A stretch of DNA of 6,536 bases from assembly GCA_020428265.1 (NCBI GenBank), contig JAGQND010000045.1:1-6536 (forward strand), read 5' to 3'. The notes under the pieces are model-generated. The model was not told where the DNA came from, ran no database searches, and saw only the letters and a program-made list of their open reading frames with translations. This DNA is from Candidatus Saccharimonadota bacterium. Its GTDB lineage: Bacteria > Patescibacteriota > Saccharimonadia > Saccharimonadales > Saccharimonadaceae. Positions within the stretch are counted from its first letter, which is position 1; each line of letters begins with the position of its first letter. Made by a program: the position numbers and the translations under genes. Positions 1-6,041 of the stretch are shown here, piece by piece.

Positions 1-164
1 TCTGGGCCGTTCAAGCCCTCAAAGTGCAATATAGCACGTATACCGGGGAACGCACTATGTTTGAGCGTAAGGTCATCTAAACCACGCCTCGCCAGGCGGT
101 CTATACGCTGGTGCACGCCCATCACGCGCCCCGATTTTGTTCTGAGTGTTGTTCCACTATACAT
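1..164 (-). CDS. Conserved protein of unknown function, N-terminal 54 residues (runs off the window)
   Basis: An open frame starts at ATG 164-162 and continues without a stop through position 1, giving 54 codons plus two bases. The protein begins MYSGTTLRTKSGRVMGVHQR and ends with FPGIRAILHFEGLNGP. It is rich in Arg and His, with no signal peptide or membrane segment in the visible part. The start lies two bases after the recG stop (TAA-AC-ATG) and has no Shine-Dalgarno sequence, so translation probably depends on ribosomes finishing recG. A second in-frame ATG, 14 codons in, is also possible, but the upstream residues look like conserved protein. The N-terminus resembles a protein I recall from Saccharibacteria genomes, but I cannot name a domain or function. 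Its place as third gene of the mutase-recG operon is the only functional hint. The start is convincing, the function unknown. Confidence 0.75.
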   Translation of the reverse strand, partial: MYSGTTLRTKSGRVMGVHQRIDRLARRGLDDLTLKHSAFPGIRAILHFEGLNGP

Positions 165-166
165 GT

Positions 167-667
167 TTAATTTAACTTGGTTAACCGCTGATATATCTCA
201 ACGCGTTTTGCTAACTGTTTATATTGTACCAAATCTTTGCCCTCGTGAACGAATCGCTTCGCTTCGGCCTGAGCGCGAGCTATGAGTTTAGTATCGCCAA
301 GGGTAGCCACGCGTAAATTCAAGTCACCATGCTGAGCACGACCATATATTTCGCCGGGGCCACGCATTTTTAGGTCTACCTCCGCTAAGTAGAATCCATC
401 GTTAGATTTTTCTATCTCGCGCAGGCGCTTACTCGGCGCCTTGCTGTCGCTCATCATCAGGTAGCAGTAGCTCTGCAAGTCACTACGTCCCACGCGGCCA
501 CGTAGCTGGTGCAGCTGCGCTAGGCCAAATCTATCGGCATCTTCTATCAAAATAACTGTCGAGTTCGGCACGTCCACACCCACTTCCACTACTGTAGTAC
601 TCACCAGTATATCTATTTTACCTGCCGCAAATTCACTCATTACGGCATCTTTTTCACTCGGTTTCAT
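167..667 (-). CDS. recG: RecG helicase, C-terminal part (after the internal TAA)
   Basis: The frame is open from the codon after the TAA (721) down to the natural TAA at 169-167. The first canonical start inside it is ATG 667-665, giving 166 residues. Numbered on the intact protein, it carries the motif V region (STTVVEVGVDVPN, about 534-546), the motif VI box QLRGRVGR at 564-571 and the TRG/C-terminal region that couples ATP hydrolysis to DNA translocation. No Shine-Dalgarno sequence precedes ATG 667, and that codon sits inside the conserved LLHGKMKP sequence. It is therefore probably an ordinary internal Met and not a real start. Separate translation of this piece is unproven. It is listed because its coding conservation is clear. 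Confidence 0.75.
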   Translation of the reverse strand: MKPSEKDAVMSEFAAGKIDILVSTTVVEVGVDVPNSTVILIEDADRFGLAQLHQLRGRVGRSDLQSYCYLMMSDSKAPSKRLREIEKSNDGFYLAEVDLKMRGPGEIYGRAQHGDLNLRVATLGDTKLIARAQAEAKRFVHEGKDLVQYKQLAKRVEIYQRLTKLN

Positions 668-721
668 TTTGCCATGCAGCAGGCCTATTTGTCGGTGCTT
701 AAACGGCCCTACACGCAGCTT

Positions 722-2197
722 TTAGTACTCCGCCTGCACACTTTTGGCTTCATTTTGCGGCAGTTCGTCTATAAGAGTGCATATTACATACGCCTGGCGA
801 CCCTCGGCCAGCTGCGCCTCTATGAGGTCGTACAGCTGCGCACGGCTATTCGGCGACCATATTTTGGTTATTATCTCCTTGCGTCCCTTTGGTCGCTCGT
901 TTATCACGCTAATGTCCAGCTCGCCATATAGTGTCAGCGCCAAACTTCGTGGTATCGGTGTAGCTGTCATAGCCAGCATATGCGGCATTTTGGCGCTCTT
1001 TTTTAGCAGTTCTTGCCGTTGCGCCACGCCAAACCTATGCTGCTCATCTATCACCACAAACCCTAGTTTATGAAACTTCACCGCCTCTTGTATAAGCGCA
1101 TGCGTGCCCACCACCACGTCCACGCCACCACTGGCAATCTGCTCGTATAGCGTCGCACGCGCTTTACCCTTCACACTACCCGTTAGTAGCCCGACTTTTA
1201 CGCCAAGTGGTTCCAGTAGCTTACTCAGTCCCTCGGCATGTTGCGACGCCAATATCTCTGTAGGTGCCATTATAGCCGTTTGGTAGCCTTGGCTCGCCGC
1301 CTGACACGCCGCCAAGCCTGCTACTACAGTTTTACCACTACCCACATCGCCCTGCAGTAGCCTATTCATGGGTGTCTCGTGTTCAAAATCTTGCAATATC
1401 TGCCACGCTGCACGCCGCTGTGCATCTGTGAGCTTAAACGGCAATTGCTCCACAAAACCCTTTACTACGCCCACGTCAAACGGTATTTGCCAGCCTTTTA
1501 GCGCGGCATTTTCTTGCTTATTTAGCTGCGCCGCCAGCAGTAGCTCAAACAATTCGTCAAAAGCCAAGCGCTCCTTGGCATTTTTGACATCTGCCAAATC
1601 GTCCGGAAAATGCATCGTTTCTACGGCACGCGCATAGCTCCACAGTTTTTCGCGCTCCACCACATCGGCCGGCATAGGATCAGGTAATACCTTCATTAGC
1701 GGACGAATCTCGTTTAGAATCTTGCGCACCAGCTGACTTTTGAGCCCCTTCACCGCACGATACACTGGCACTATGCGGTCGGTAGATACCGGTGCCTCGC
1801 TCACCTTTTCGGCACTGGGGTTAGTTAGTTGGTAGCGATTGTAGCGAAACTCAAAATCACCAGAGAAAAAGAATTCCTCGCGCGTGTCCAACTGCTTAGC
1901 GCGGTAAGGCTGGTTAAACCACACGGCGTTTAGCTTGCCAGTTTCATCGGCTAGCACCGCGGTGGTTACGGTCATGCCACGCCGCACACGTTTTATCTCT
2001 ACGCTTTCACACTTAGCGCGTATAGTTTGCTTACCCGGCTGCACGTCGGCTATATCCACCACCTCCGAAAAATCCTCGTAAGTCCGCGGCAAAAACTCTA
2101 TCAAATCACCTATATTATTGAGCCCAGCCAAACTAAACTGCTCAGCAGTTTTCTCGCCCACCCCCTTTATAGACTCTAGTGGTGTTAATAAATTCAT
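722..2197 (-). CDS. recG: RecG helicase, N-terminal part (491 residues before the internal TAA)
   Basis: RecG is a superfamily 2 double-stranded DNA translocase that remodels stalled forks and Holliday junctions. This part holds the wedge/OB domain (about residues 1-180, with a helix-hairpin-helix-like IKGVGEKTAEQF near residue 10) and the first helicase lobe. Walker A GDVGSGKT is at 283-290, the Ia-like APTEILASQH near 311-320, the Walker B DEQH box at 384-387 and motif III TAT at 411-413. Lobe 2 begins (AYVICTLIDE, near 469-478) and is cut at residue 491. The start ATG overlaps the mutase stop by one base (TAATG), with GAGGA three bases upstream, so translation is probably coupled. Motifs V and VI lie beyond the stop, so this product could bind ATP and DNA but should not complete a catalytic cycle. 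Confidence 0.9.
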   Translation of the reverse strand: MNLLTPLESIKGVGEKTAEQFSLAGLNNIGDLIEFLPRTYEDFSEVVDIADVQPGKQTIRAKCESVEIKRVRRGMTVTTAVLADETGKLNAVWFNQPYRAKQLDTREEFFFSGDFEFRYNRYQLTNPSAEKVSEAPVSTDRIVPVYRAVKGLKSQLVRKILNEIRPLMKVLPDPMPADVVEREKLWSYARAVETMHFPDDLADVKNAKERLAFDELFELLLAAQLNKQENAALKGWQIPFDVGVVKGFVEQLPFKLTDAQRRAAWQILQDFEHETPMNRLLQGDVGSGKTVVAGLAACQAASQGYQTAIMAPTEILASQHAEGLSKLLEPLGVKVGLLTGSVKGKARATLYEQIASGGVDVVVGTHALIQEAVKFHKLGFVVIDEQHRFGVAQRQELLKKSAKMPHMLAMTATPIPRSLALTLYGELDISVINERPKGRKEIITKIWSPNSRAQLYDLIEAQLAEGRQAYVICTLIDELPQNEAKSVQAEY

Positions 2198-2205
2198 TAG
2201 TCCTC
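2195..2205 (-). promoter_or_regulatory. Overlapping stop/start (TAATG) with Shine-Dalgarno, coupling the mutase gene to recG
   Basis: The mutase stop TAA (2199-2197) shares base 2197 with the recG ATG (2197-2195). GAGGA at 2205-2201, formed by the last mutase codons, is a three-base-spaced ribosome binding site. Right after the TAA the mutase frame reads TGA (2196-2194), so the mutase ends in two stops in a row. The layout indicates translational coupling in one mRNA. Confidence 0.75.
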
Positions 2206-3969
2206 AAACAACAACGCTTCCAGCTCGCTAGCTAGCGTTTCTATATGTCTCTCAATTTTGTTATACTGTGCTTCAATATCGCCATTTGCGGGTTCGTACC
2301 ACTGCGTGTAAAACTTAATTTTAGGCTCGGTCCCACTTGGGCGTACTGTCAGTCTGCAACGCCGGTCGCCAAATTCAAATACCACCACGTCACCCACCAC
2401 ACAGTCTACTGGCGTCACTTCGCCAGTTTGCAAGTCACGACGCTGCAAACTTTTATAATCTAGCACCGCCGTCACAATGTTATCACCAATTTTTAGTGGT
2501 GGATCAGAGCGTAAACCGGCCATAATAGTCTGCATTTTAGCAAACCCATCAGCGCCAGGGCTCTGCACATTGTCCAGGCGCTCTACAAATACACCATGCT
2601 CGCTATATAGTTCCAGTAATCGGTCGTATAGCGTTTTACCATCGGTTTTTAGCTCGGCAGCGTATTCTGCCAGGGTCAAAGCGCCGGCTGCACCGTCTTT
2701 GTCTCGAGTGTAGTCGCCCTTCATAAACCCAAAACTTTCTTCGGCGCCCATCACAAACACTTCGTCAGTTTGCTCTTTTTTGTACACCAATTCACCTATG
2801 TATTTAAAACCTACCAGGAAGTTTTCGTAGATTTTAGCACCGTATTTAGCAGCAATTTCACCCATCAAGTCGGTCGTCACGATAGTTTTAGCTATATAGT
2901 GCTTGGACGTTAACTTACTCTTTGCTTGCAGGTTAGCCAGCGAATAGTCCGCCGCCAGACTCGCCGCCTGATTACCGCTTAAGTACACCACGCCTTCGCC
3001 CTGTCGCACCATCACCCCAAACCTATCAGCATCGGGGTCATTAGTCACAGCTATATCGCCCCGTTCGTCCTGCAGTTTCGCCACAGCCATGTCGTTTGCC
3101 ACACGCTCTTCGGGATTCGCCTTGTTGTTCGTTACCGTCGGGAAGTTACCGTCGGGCGTCATCTGCTCGTCTACTAGAACTATATCTTTAAACCCAGCCT
3201 TGCGTAACACGGGTAGTGAATTACGCTGGCCCGCACCATGTAGTGGCGAGTACACAATCTTTACATTACGGTTCGTACCCTCAGCCTGTGCCACCGCTGC
3301 AGCATAGTATTCTAGGTCTACATCTTCACCTATCACCACAATTTTGCCTTCTTGCACAGCTTGGTCGTAGTCTATCGCATATATTTCGGTTATATCGGCC
3401 GCTATGTCTAGCACTCCGCGGTCGTGCGGCGCCACCAGCTGTCCGCCATCACGCCAATACGCCTTAAACCCGTTATCAGCAGGTGGGTTATGTGACGCGC
3501 TTATAACTATACCCACAGCTGCACCATGGTAGCGCACTGCAAAGCTCAGCTCAGGTGTAGCCCTAAATCCATCAAATATATAAGTTTTAAACCCAGCCGC
3601 CGCACACACTTGCGCAGTATACTTACTAAGCTCAGGCGAGCTCAGGCGAGTATCACACGCTATAACTACACCTTGTTCGGGCGCCAATTCATCAAAACTC
3701 TTGGCATATTCACACAGCGCTTGCGCCGATTCACCTATAGTCACTCTGTTTATACGGTTGCTACCCACACCAGTTGTGCCACGCCGTCCGCCTGTGCCAA
3801 ATTCTAGCACCTTAAAAAACGCATCTTCTAAGTCTTGCCATTTTTCATCTGCCATCAGCTGCTCTAGCTCCTGCTTGTACTCGGCAAATTTAGGCTCAGT
3901 TAACCACTTATTGATGTTTTCTACTGCACTCTGCGACAGATTCGCGAGCGCCGCCTCTGTGAGTGGCAT
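2197..3969 (-). CDS. Phosphoglucomutase/phosphomannomutase (PgcA/PGM2-type alpha-D-phosphohexomutase)
   Basis: This 590-residue cytoplasmic enzyme interconverts hexose 1- and 6-phosphates, feeding sugar-nucleotide and envelope-glycan synthesis or glycogen-like metabolism. All four family loops are present in order. The active-site SASHNP is at 157-162, with the phosphorylated Ser at 159. The Mg-binding DPDADR is at 311-316, the sugar-specificity loop EESFG at 410-414 and the phosphate-binding RPSGTEPK at 543-550. The N-terminal GTGGRRGTTG (58-67) is also typical. Length and loop style fit the longer PgcA/PGM2 group (about 580-600 residues) better than the shorter ManB/GlmM enzymes. Phosphoglucosamine mutase is unlikely, because GlmM has a different sugar loop. 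Glucose versus mannose preference cannot be read from the sequence. It is the first gene of the operon, has a strong ribosome binding site, and its stop overlaps the recG start. No key residue is missing. Confidence 0.93.
   Translation of the reverse strand: MPLTEAALANLSQSAVENINKWLTEPKFAEYKQELEQLMADEKWQDLEDAFFKVLEFGTGGRRGTTGVGSNRINRVTIGESAQALCEYAKSFDELAPEQGVVIACDTRLSSPELSKYTAQVCAAAGFKTYIFDGFRATPELSFAVRYHGAAVGIVISASHNPPADNGFKAYWRDGGQLVAPHDRGVLDIAADITEIYAIDYDQAVQEGKIVVIGEDVDLEYYAAAVAQAEGTNRNVKIVYSPLHGAGQRNSLPVLRKAGFKDIVLVDEQMTPDGNFPTVTNNKANPEERVANDMAVAKLQDERGDIAVTNDPDADRFGVMVRQGEGVVYLSGNQAASLAADYSLANLQAKSKLTSKHYIAKTIVTTDLMGEIAAKYGAKIYENFLVGFKYIGELVYKKEQTDEVFVMGAEESFGFMKGDYTRDKDGAAGALTLAEYAAELKTDGKTLYDRLLELYSEHGVFVERLDNVQSPGADGFAKMQTIMAGLRSDPPLKIGDNIVTAVLDYKSLQRRDLQTGEVTPVDCVVGDVVVFEFGDRRCRLTVRPSGTEPKIKFYTQWYEPANGDIEAQYNKIERHIETLASELEALLFED
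3131..3156. repeat. Two 12-bp direct repeats inside the mutase gene, 2 bp apart
   Basis: GTTACCGTCGGG occurs at 3131-3142 and again at 3145-3156. The copies encode different frames of the conserved PDGNFPTV segment, so the repeat most likely arises from codon choice. The 14-bp period is not a multiple of three, so recombination between copies would break the gene. Confidence 0.6.
3631..3650. repeat. Perfect 10-bp tandem repeat inside the mutase gene
   Basis: CTCAGGCGAG is present twice in a row. On the coding strand it falls in the codons for TRLSSPEL, which match the family on both sides, so no indel is implied. Gain or loss of one copy would shift the frame. With only two copies the slippage rate should be low. 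Confidence 0.6.
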
Positions 3970-3973
3970 AGTC

Positions 3974-3980
3974 CCTCCTT
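3974..3980 (-). promoter_or_regulatory. Strong Shine-Dalgarno of the mutase gene
   Basis: AAGGAGG on the minus strand, four bases before ATG 3969, is a near-perfect anti-16S match. It confirms this start and contrasts with the kinase and tyrS, which have none. Confidence 0.85.
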
Positions 3981-3999
3981 GTAGTTACTTTGAATCTTT

Positions 4000-4028
4000 A
4001 TTATACTCCAACTTGACAAATGTTACCA
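4000..4028 (-). promoter_or_regulatory. Probable sigma-70-type promoter of the mutase-recG operon
   Basis: A perfect TATAAT -10 reads on the minus strand at 4005-4000. Seventeen bases upstream is only a weak -35 (TGGTAA, 4028-4023, three of six matches). The expected transcript start near 3993 leaves a leader of about 24 bases that contains the AAGGAGG ribosome site. The -35 side overlaps the plus-strand promoter at 4013-4041. Confidence 0.55.
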
Positions 4029-4041
4029 TAAATGTTATAAT
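4013..4041 (+). promoter_or_regulatory. Perfect consensus sigma-70-type promoter for the kinase gene
   Basis: TTGACA at 4013-4018, a 17-base spacer and TATAAT at 4036-4041 give a full match to the consensus. TG at 4033-4034 adds an extended -10 (TGTTATAAT). The expected start near 4048 leaves a leader of about 36 bases without a Shine-Dalgarno sequence. Confidence 0.75.
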
Positions 4042-4064
4042 GTATATAATAATACACTCAGAAG

Positions 4065-4073
4065 TGATATAAT
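4065..4073 (+). promoter_or_regulatory. Second extended -10 element, close to the kinase start codon
   Basis: TGATATAAT (TG-N-TATAAT) ends ten bases before ATG 4084. No -35 is seen at the right distance, but extended -10 promoters can work without one. Transcription would start about 3-4 bases before the ATG and give a nearly leaderless mRNA. Confidence 0.4.
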
Positions 4074-4083
4074 CTACAGTATA

Positions 4084-4710
4084 ATGATCTATCTTATAGG
4101 AGGCTCACCTAGAGCCGGTAAATCAATGCTACTGACTGCCTTGCTTAAAAATATTCGCGCCCAAACCCTATCAACAGATGCCCTACGTGACTCCATAAGA
4201 GCGACACAAACAGAAAATACACTGCCTCAACTCTTCGCATGGAGACCCATTAATAAACTGTCGGAAAAGGAGTGGCTCGAGCTAAATATAAATAACCCGC
4301 ACAAAATAGCAAAAATCTTATTCGATGAATCGCTTGCAATACAAGCAGCCATAGTAAAATACGCACAATCAATCACCGCAGAGACCAATGACGACCTCAT
4401 AATAGAAGGAGTAGCCGTACTTCCCTCTATAATTCAACACATTTCCTCACCTAACAAAGCTGTATTTCTTATAGACACCTCATTGTCTCAAGCAGACAGA
4501 GTATATAATTCAATGCAAAATTATGACAAAGACTGGATGCGCGCTTTAGGATACACGAAAGAAAAAGTCGACGCCTGGGTCCACGGAAACATAGAATATA
4601 GCAAAATAATCAAACAGCAGTGCATAGACCACAGAGCAAACTACATAGACATATCAGAGATGAATCTCAATAAAGCTATAGAAAAAGCACTCGATAGTCT
4701 CATTAAATAG
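4084..4710 (+). CDS. P-loop kinase-like protein (2-phosphoglycerate kinase/zeta-like fold), substrate unknown
   Basis: This 208-residue soluble protein has a clear N-terminal Walker A, GGSPRAGKS (6-14, Lys13). An STDALRDSIR segment follows (30-39) at the place where small-molecule P-loop kinases hold the acceptor-binding Asp, then a hydrophobic strand LIIEGVAVLP (105-114). The last resembles the IIEG strand of 2-phosphoglycerate-kinase-like proteins. VFLIDTS and a basic, Trp-containing segment (about 127-166) may form the lid. The Walker A fixes the start at ATG 4084, since the next ATG would delete it. The internal AGGAGG at 4098-4103 only encodes the glycines. No Shine-Dalgarno precedes the gene. 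It stands alone, pointing against both neighbours, and is about 40% GC against roughly 46% sampled in tyrS, which suggests acquisition or different selection. A nucleotide or sugar kinase is likely. A zeta-type toxin is possible, but no antitoxin is present. Confidence 0.8.
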   Translation: MIYLIGGSPRAGKSMLLTALLKNIRAQTLSTDALRDSIRATQTENTLPQLFAWRPINKLSEKEWLELNINNPHKIAKILFDESLAIQAAIVKYAQSITAETNDDLIIEGVAVLPSIIQHISSPNKAVFLIDTSLSQADRVYNSMQNYDKDWMRALGYTKEKVDAWVHGNIEYSKIIKQQCIDHRANYIDISEMNLNKAIEKALDSLIK

Positions 4711-4728
4711 CAAAGATCTCAAAGTCAA

Positions 4729-5943
4729 TTATTTAACTAACAAAAAGCTATTTTTGCCCTTTTTCACCAGCGATTTTTCGTTTATAGTCACATCTTCGGT
4801 AATTTTAGTACCATTTACAGATATACCGCCGCCTTGCAACAAGCGCCGAGCCTCACCCTTACTACTGGCTATTCCAGCCAATGCTAGCAGGTCAGTCACG
4901 CTGCCACCTAGGCTTGCCGTTGAAATTTCGCCAGCCAACAAATCTACATCTGCGTCGCTCAAATCGCCAAACTCTGTTCCGCCAAACAACACGCTCGTCA
5001 CCTTTTCGGCACTATCCGCAGCTTCTACACCGTGCACCACACGCGTTACTTCGTAGGCTAGCGCCTTTTGCGCCGCACGCGCACCAGGGTTTTCGTTACG
5101 TTCACGCTCTAATTCTTCTATCGATTCTCTGGTTAGCAGTGTATAAATCTTGGCATAATCTATTACACCAGCATCGTCTACGTTTAGCCAAAACTGGTAA
5201 AACTTATACACGCTAGTTTTGCGACTATCTAGCCACACCGCACCATCCTCGCTCTTGCCAAACTTCACCCCGGTAGTTTTGTTTATCACAAGAGGCAAAC
5301 TGTACACGTGCGCCTCTCCGCCTTCTATACGGCGAATTAGGTCTACGCCGGTGACAGAATTACCCCACTGGTCGGCGCCGCAGAGCTGTAGCGTGACACC
5401 GTGATTGCGGTATAAGTGCACAAAATCGTACCCTTGTATAAGACTATAGCTAAACTCGGCGTAGCTTATACCGCTGCCGCCTTCGCCTATGCGCGACTGC
5501 ACAAAATCGCGACTTAGCATATTGCCCATCGGCACATGCTTGCCTATATCGCGCAAAAAATCTAGGTAATTTATATCTTTGAACCAATCGTAATTATCCA
5601 CCACTTCAAATGGCTGGCCAGCAAGTACCTGGCTATACTGATTGGCAATCGCTGCTTTATTGGCAGCTATTTCGTCGAGTGTTTTTAGGTTGCGTTCGTC
5701 TTTTTTGCCATCCGGGTCACCAATTAGCCCAGTAGCACCACCCACCAGCAGGTAAGCTTTGTGGCCATGCTCTATAAACTGCCGCACCATCATTATGGCC
5801 GCCAAATTACCTATAGTCATACTGTCGGCACTAGGGTCTACACCCATATAGAATTTTATCGGTTCGCCGTCTAGCACTTTGATGTCTGGGTATGTAGTTT
5901 GATTGACGAAACCTCGCCACTGTAGTTCTTCAGATAGGCTCAT
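4729..5943 (-). CDS. tyrS: Tyrosyl-tRNA synthetase
   Basis: This class I synthetase attaches tyrosine to tRNA-Tyr through tyrosyl-adenylate, normally as a cytoplasmic dimer. The 404-residue product matches family length. In order it has the Rossmann N-terminus with FYMGVDPSADSMTIGN (31-46), VGGATGLIGDP, the tyrosine pocket (Tyr166, Gln170, Asp173 in YSLIQGYDF), ADQWGN, the KMSKS-type KFGKS (227-231) and a C-terminal S4-like RNA-binding domain (about 348-404). The HIGH motif reads TIGN at 43-46, and the Thr usually seen just before it is Ser38. The open frame reaches up to 6048, but ATG 5943 gives the family-like start MSLSEELQWRGF. The extra 35 residues are not family-like and lie in the divergent promoter region. 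No Shine-Dalgarno is present, and an extended -10 lies six bases upstream, so the mRNA may be leaderless. The stop is 18 bases from the convergent kinase stop. Confidence 0.94.
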   Translation of the reverse strand: MSLSEELQWRGFVNQTTYPDIKVLDGEPIKFYMGVDPSADSMTIGNLAAIMMVRQFIEHGHKAYLLVGGATGLIGDPDGKKDERNLKTLDEIAANKAAIANQYSQVLAGQPFEVVDNYDWFKDINYLDFLRDIGKHVPMGNMLSRDFVQSRIGEGGSGISYAEFSYSLIQGYDFVHLYRNHGVTLQLCGADQWGNSVTGVDLIRRIEGGEAHVYSLPLVINKTTGVKFGKSEDGAVWLDSRKTSVYKFYQFWLNVDDAGVIDYAKIYTLLTRESIEELERERNENPGARAAQKALAYEVTRVVHGVEAADSAEKVTSVLFGGTEFGDLSDADVDLLAGEISTASLGGSVTDLLALAGIASSKGEARRLLQGGGISVNGTKITEDVTINEKSLVKKGKNSFLLVK

Positions 5944-5949
5944 ATAAAT

Positions 5950-5958
5950 ATTGTAGCA
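5950..5958 (-). promoter_or_regulatory. tyrS: Extended -10 promoter of tyrS, probably giving a leaderless mRNA
   Basis: On the minus strand TG-C-TACAAT runs from 5958 to 5950, then six bases (ATTTAT) lead straight into ATG 5943. Counting seven bases past the -10 puts the transcript start at the A of the start codon. No good -35 is present, and no Shine-Dalgarno lies between. Confidence 0.45.
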
Positions 5959-5973
5959 AATTTTGCCGAGATA

Positions 5974-6003
5974 TTGCCCGCACGCGCTAATTAAATGTAT
6001 AAT
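5974..6003 (+). promoter_or_regulatory. Probable sigma-70-type promoter of the penicillin-binding protein gene
   Basis: TTGCCC (5974-5979, four of six consensus bases), an 18-base spacer and a perfect TATAAT (5998-6003) point to a transcript start near 6010, about 32 bases before GTG 6042. It diverges from the tyrS promoter, and the two upstream regions touch. Confidence 0.5.
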
Positions 6004-6021
6004 AGGCATAATATTGTTTAT

Positions 6022-6041
6022 GGGGGGAGATAGAAAATCTC
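6022..6041 (+). promoter_or_regulatory. Shine-Dalgarno merged with a small hairpin directly before a GTG start
   Basis: A GGGGGGAG ribosome site (6022-6029) is 12 bases from GTG 6042, which is long. The bases between can fold: GAGAT (6027-6031) pairs with ATCTC (6037-6041) around an AGAAA loop. The fold takes up part of the ribosome site and ends exactly at the start codon. It could hide the site, or shorten the effective spacing. Confidence 0.4.

Larger units (their letters stand above)
167..2197 (-). pseudogene. recG: recG locus, ATP-dependent DNA helicase, interrupted by one in-frame TAA
   Basis: The whole span is a single reading frame of 677 codons, about the normal length for RecG, which is roughly 680-690 residues in the family. 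It is broken only by TAA at 724-722 (codon 492). The two open parts are in the same phase, so this is a nonsense codon and not a frameshift. RecG homology continues across it: ...SVQAEY, stop, KLRVGPFKHRQIGLLHGKMKP. The family often has Lys or another polar residue at this place, and AAA, GAA or CAA is one base from TAA. The break falls inside the second RecA-like helicase lobe, between motifs IV and V, so neither piece alone should be an active helicase. Explanations are a true recent null allele, strain heterogeneity in an assembled consensus, or a sequencing error. UAA ends recG itself and tyrS, so general reassignment is unlikely. Confidence 0.8.

Noticed and set aside
61..1637. Plus-strand open frames of 60-109 codons opposite recG
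   Set aside because: They lie antisense to strongly conserved RecG coding sequence, have no ribosome site and encode low-complexity Ser/Cys/Ala-rich products typical of shadow frames.
167..2197. Frameshift or programmed slippage in recG
   Set aside because: The two pieces are in the same phase, so the break is a simple stop codon, and no slippery sequence is needed.
4098..4103. AGGAGG inside the kinase gene as a ribosome site for a shorter protein
   Set aside because: It encodes the glycines of Walker A. Starting downstream would delete the P-loop.
4084..4710. Toxin-antitoxin system with a zeta-type toxin
   Set aside because: The fold could fit, but no small antitoxin gene is next to it and both flanks are housekeeping genes.
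4703..4736. Inverted repeat TTAAATA/TATTTAA as a bidirectional terminator
   Set aside because: The stem is seven A-T pairs with a 20-base loop and no T-run, too weak for an intrinsic terminator.
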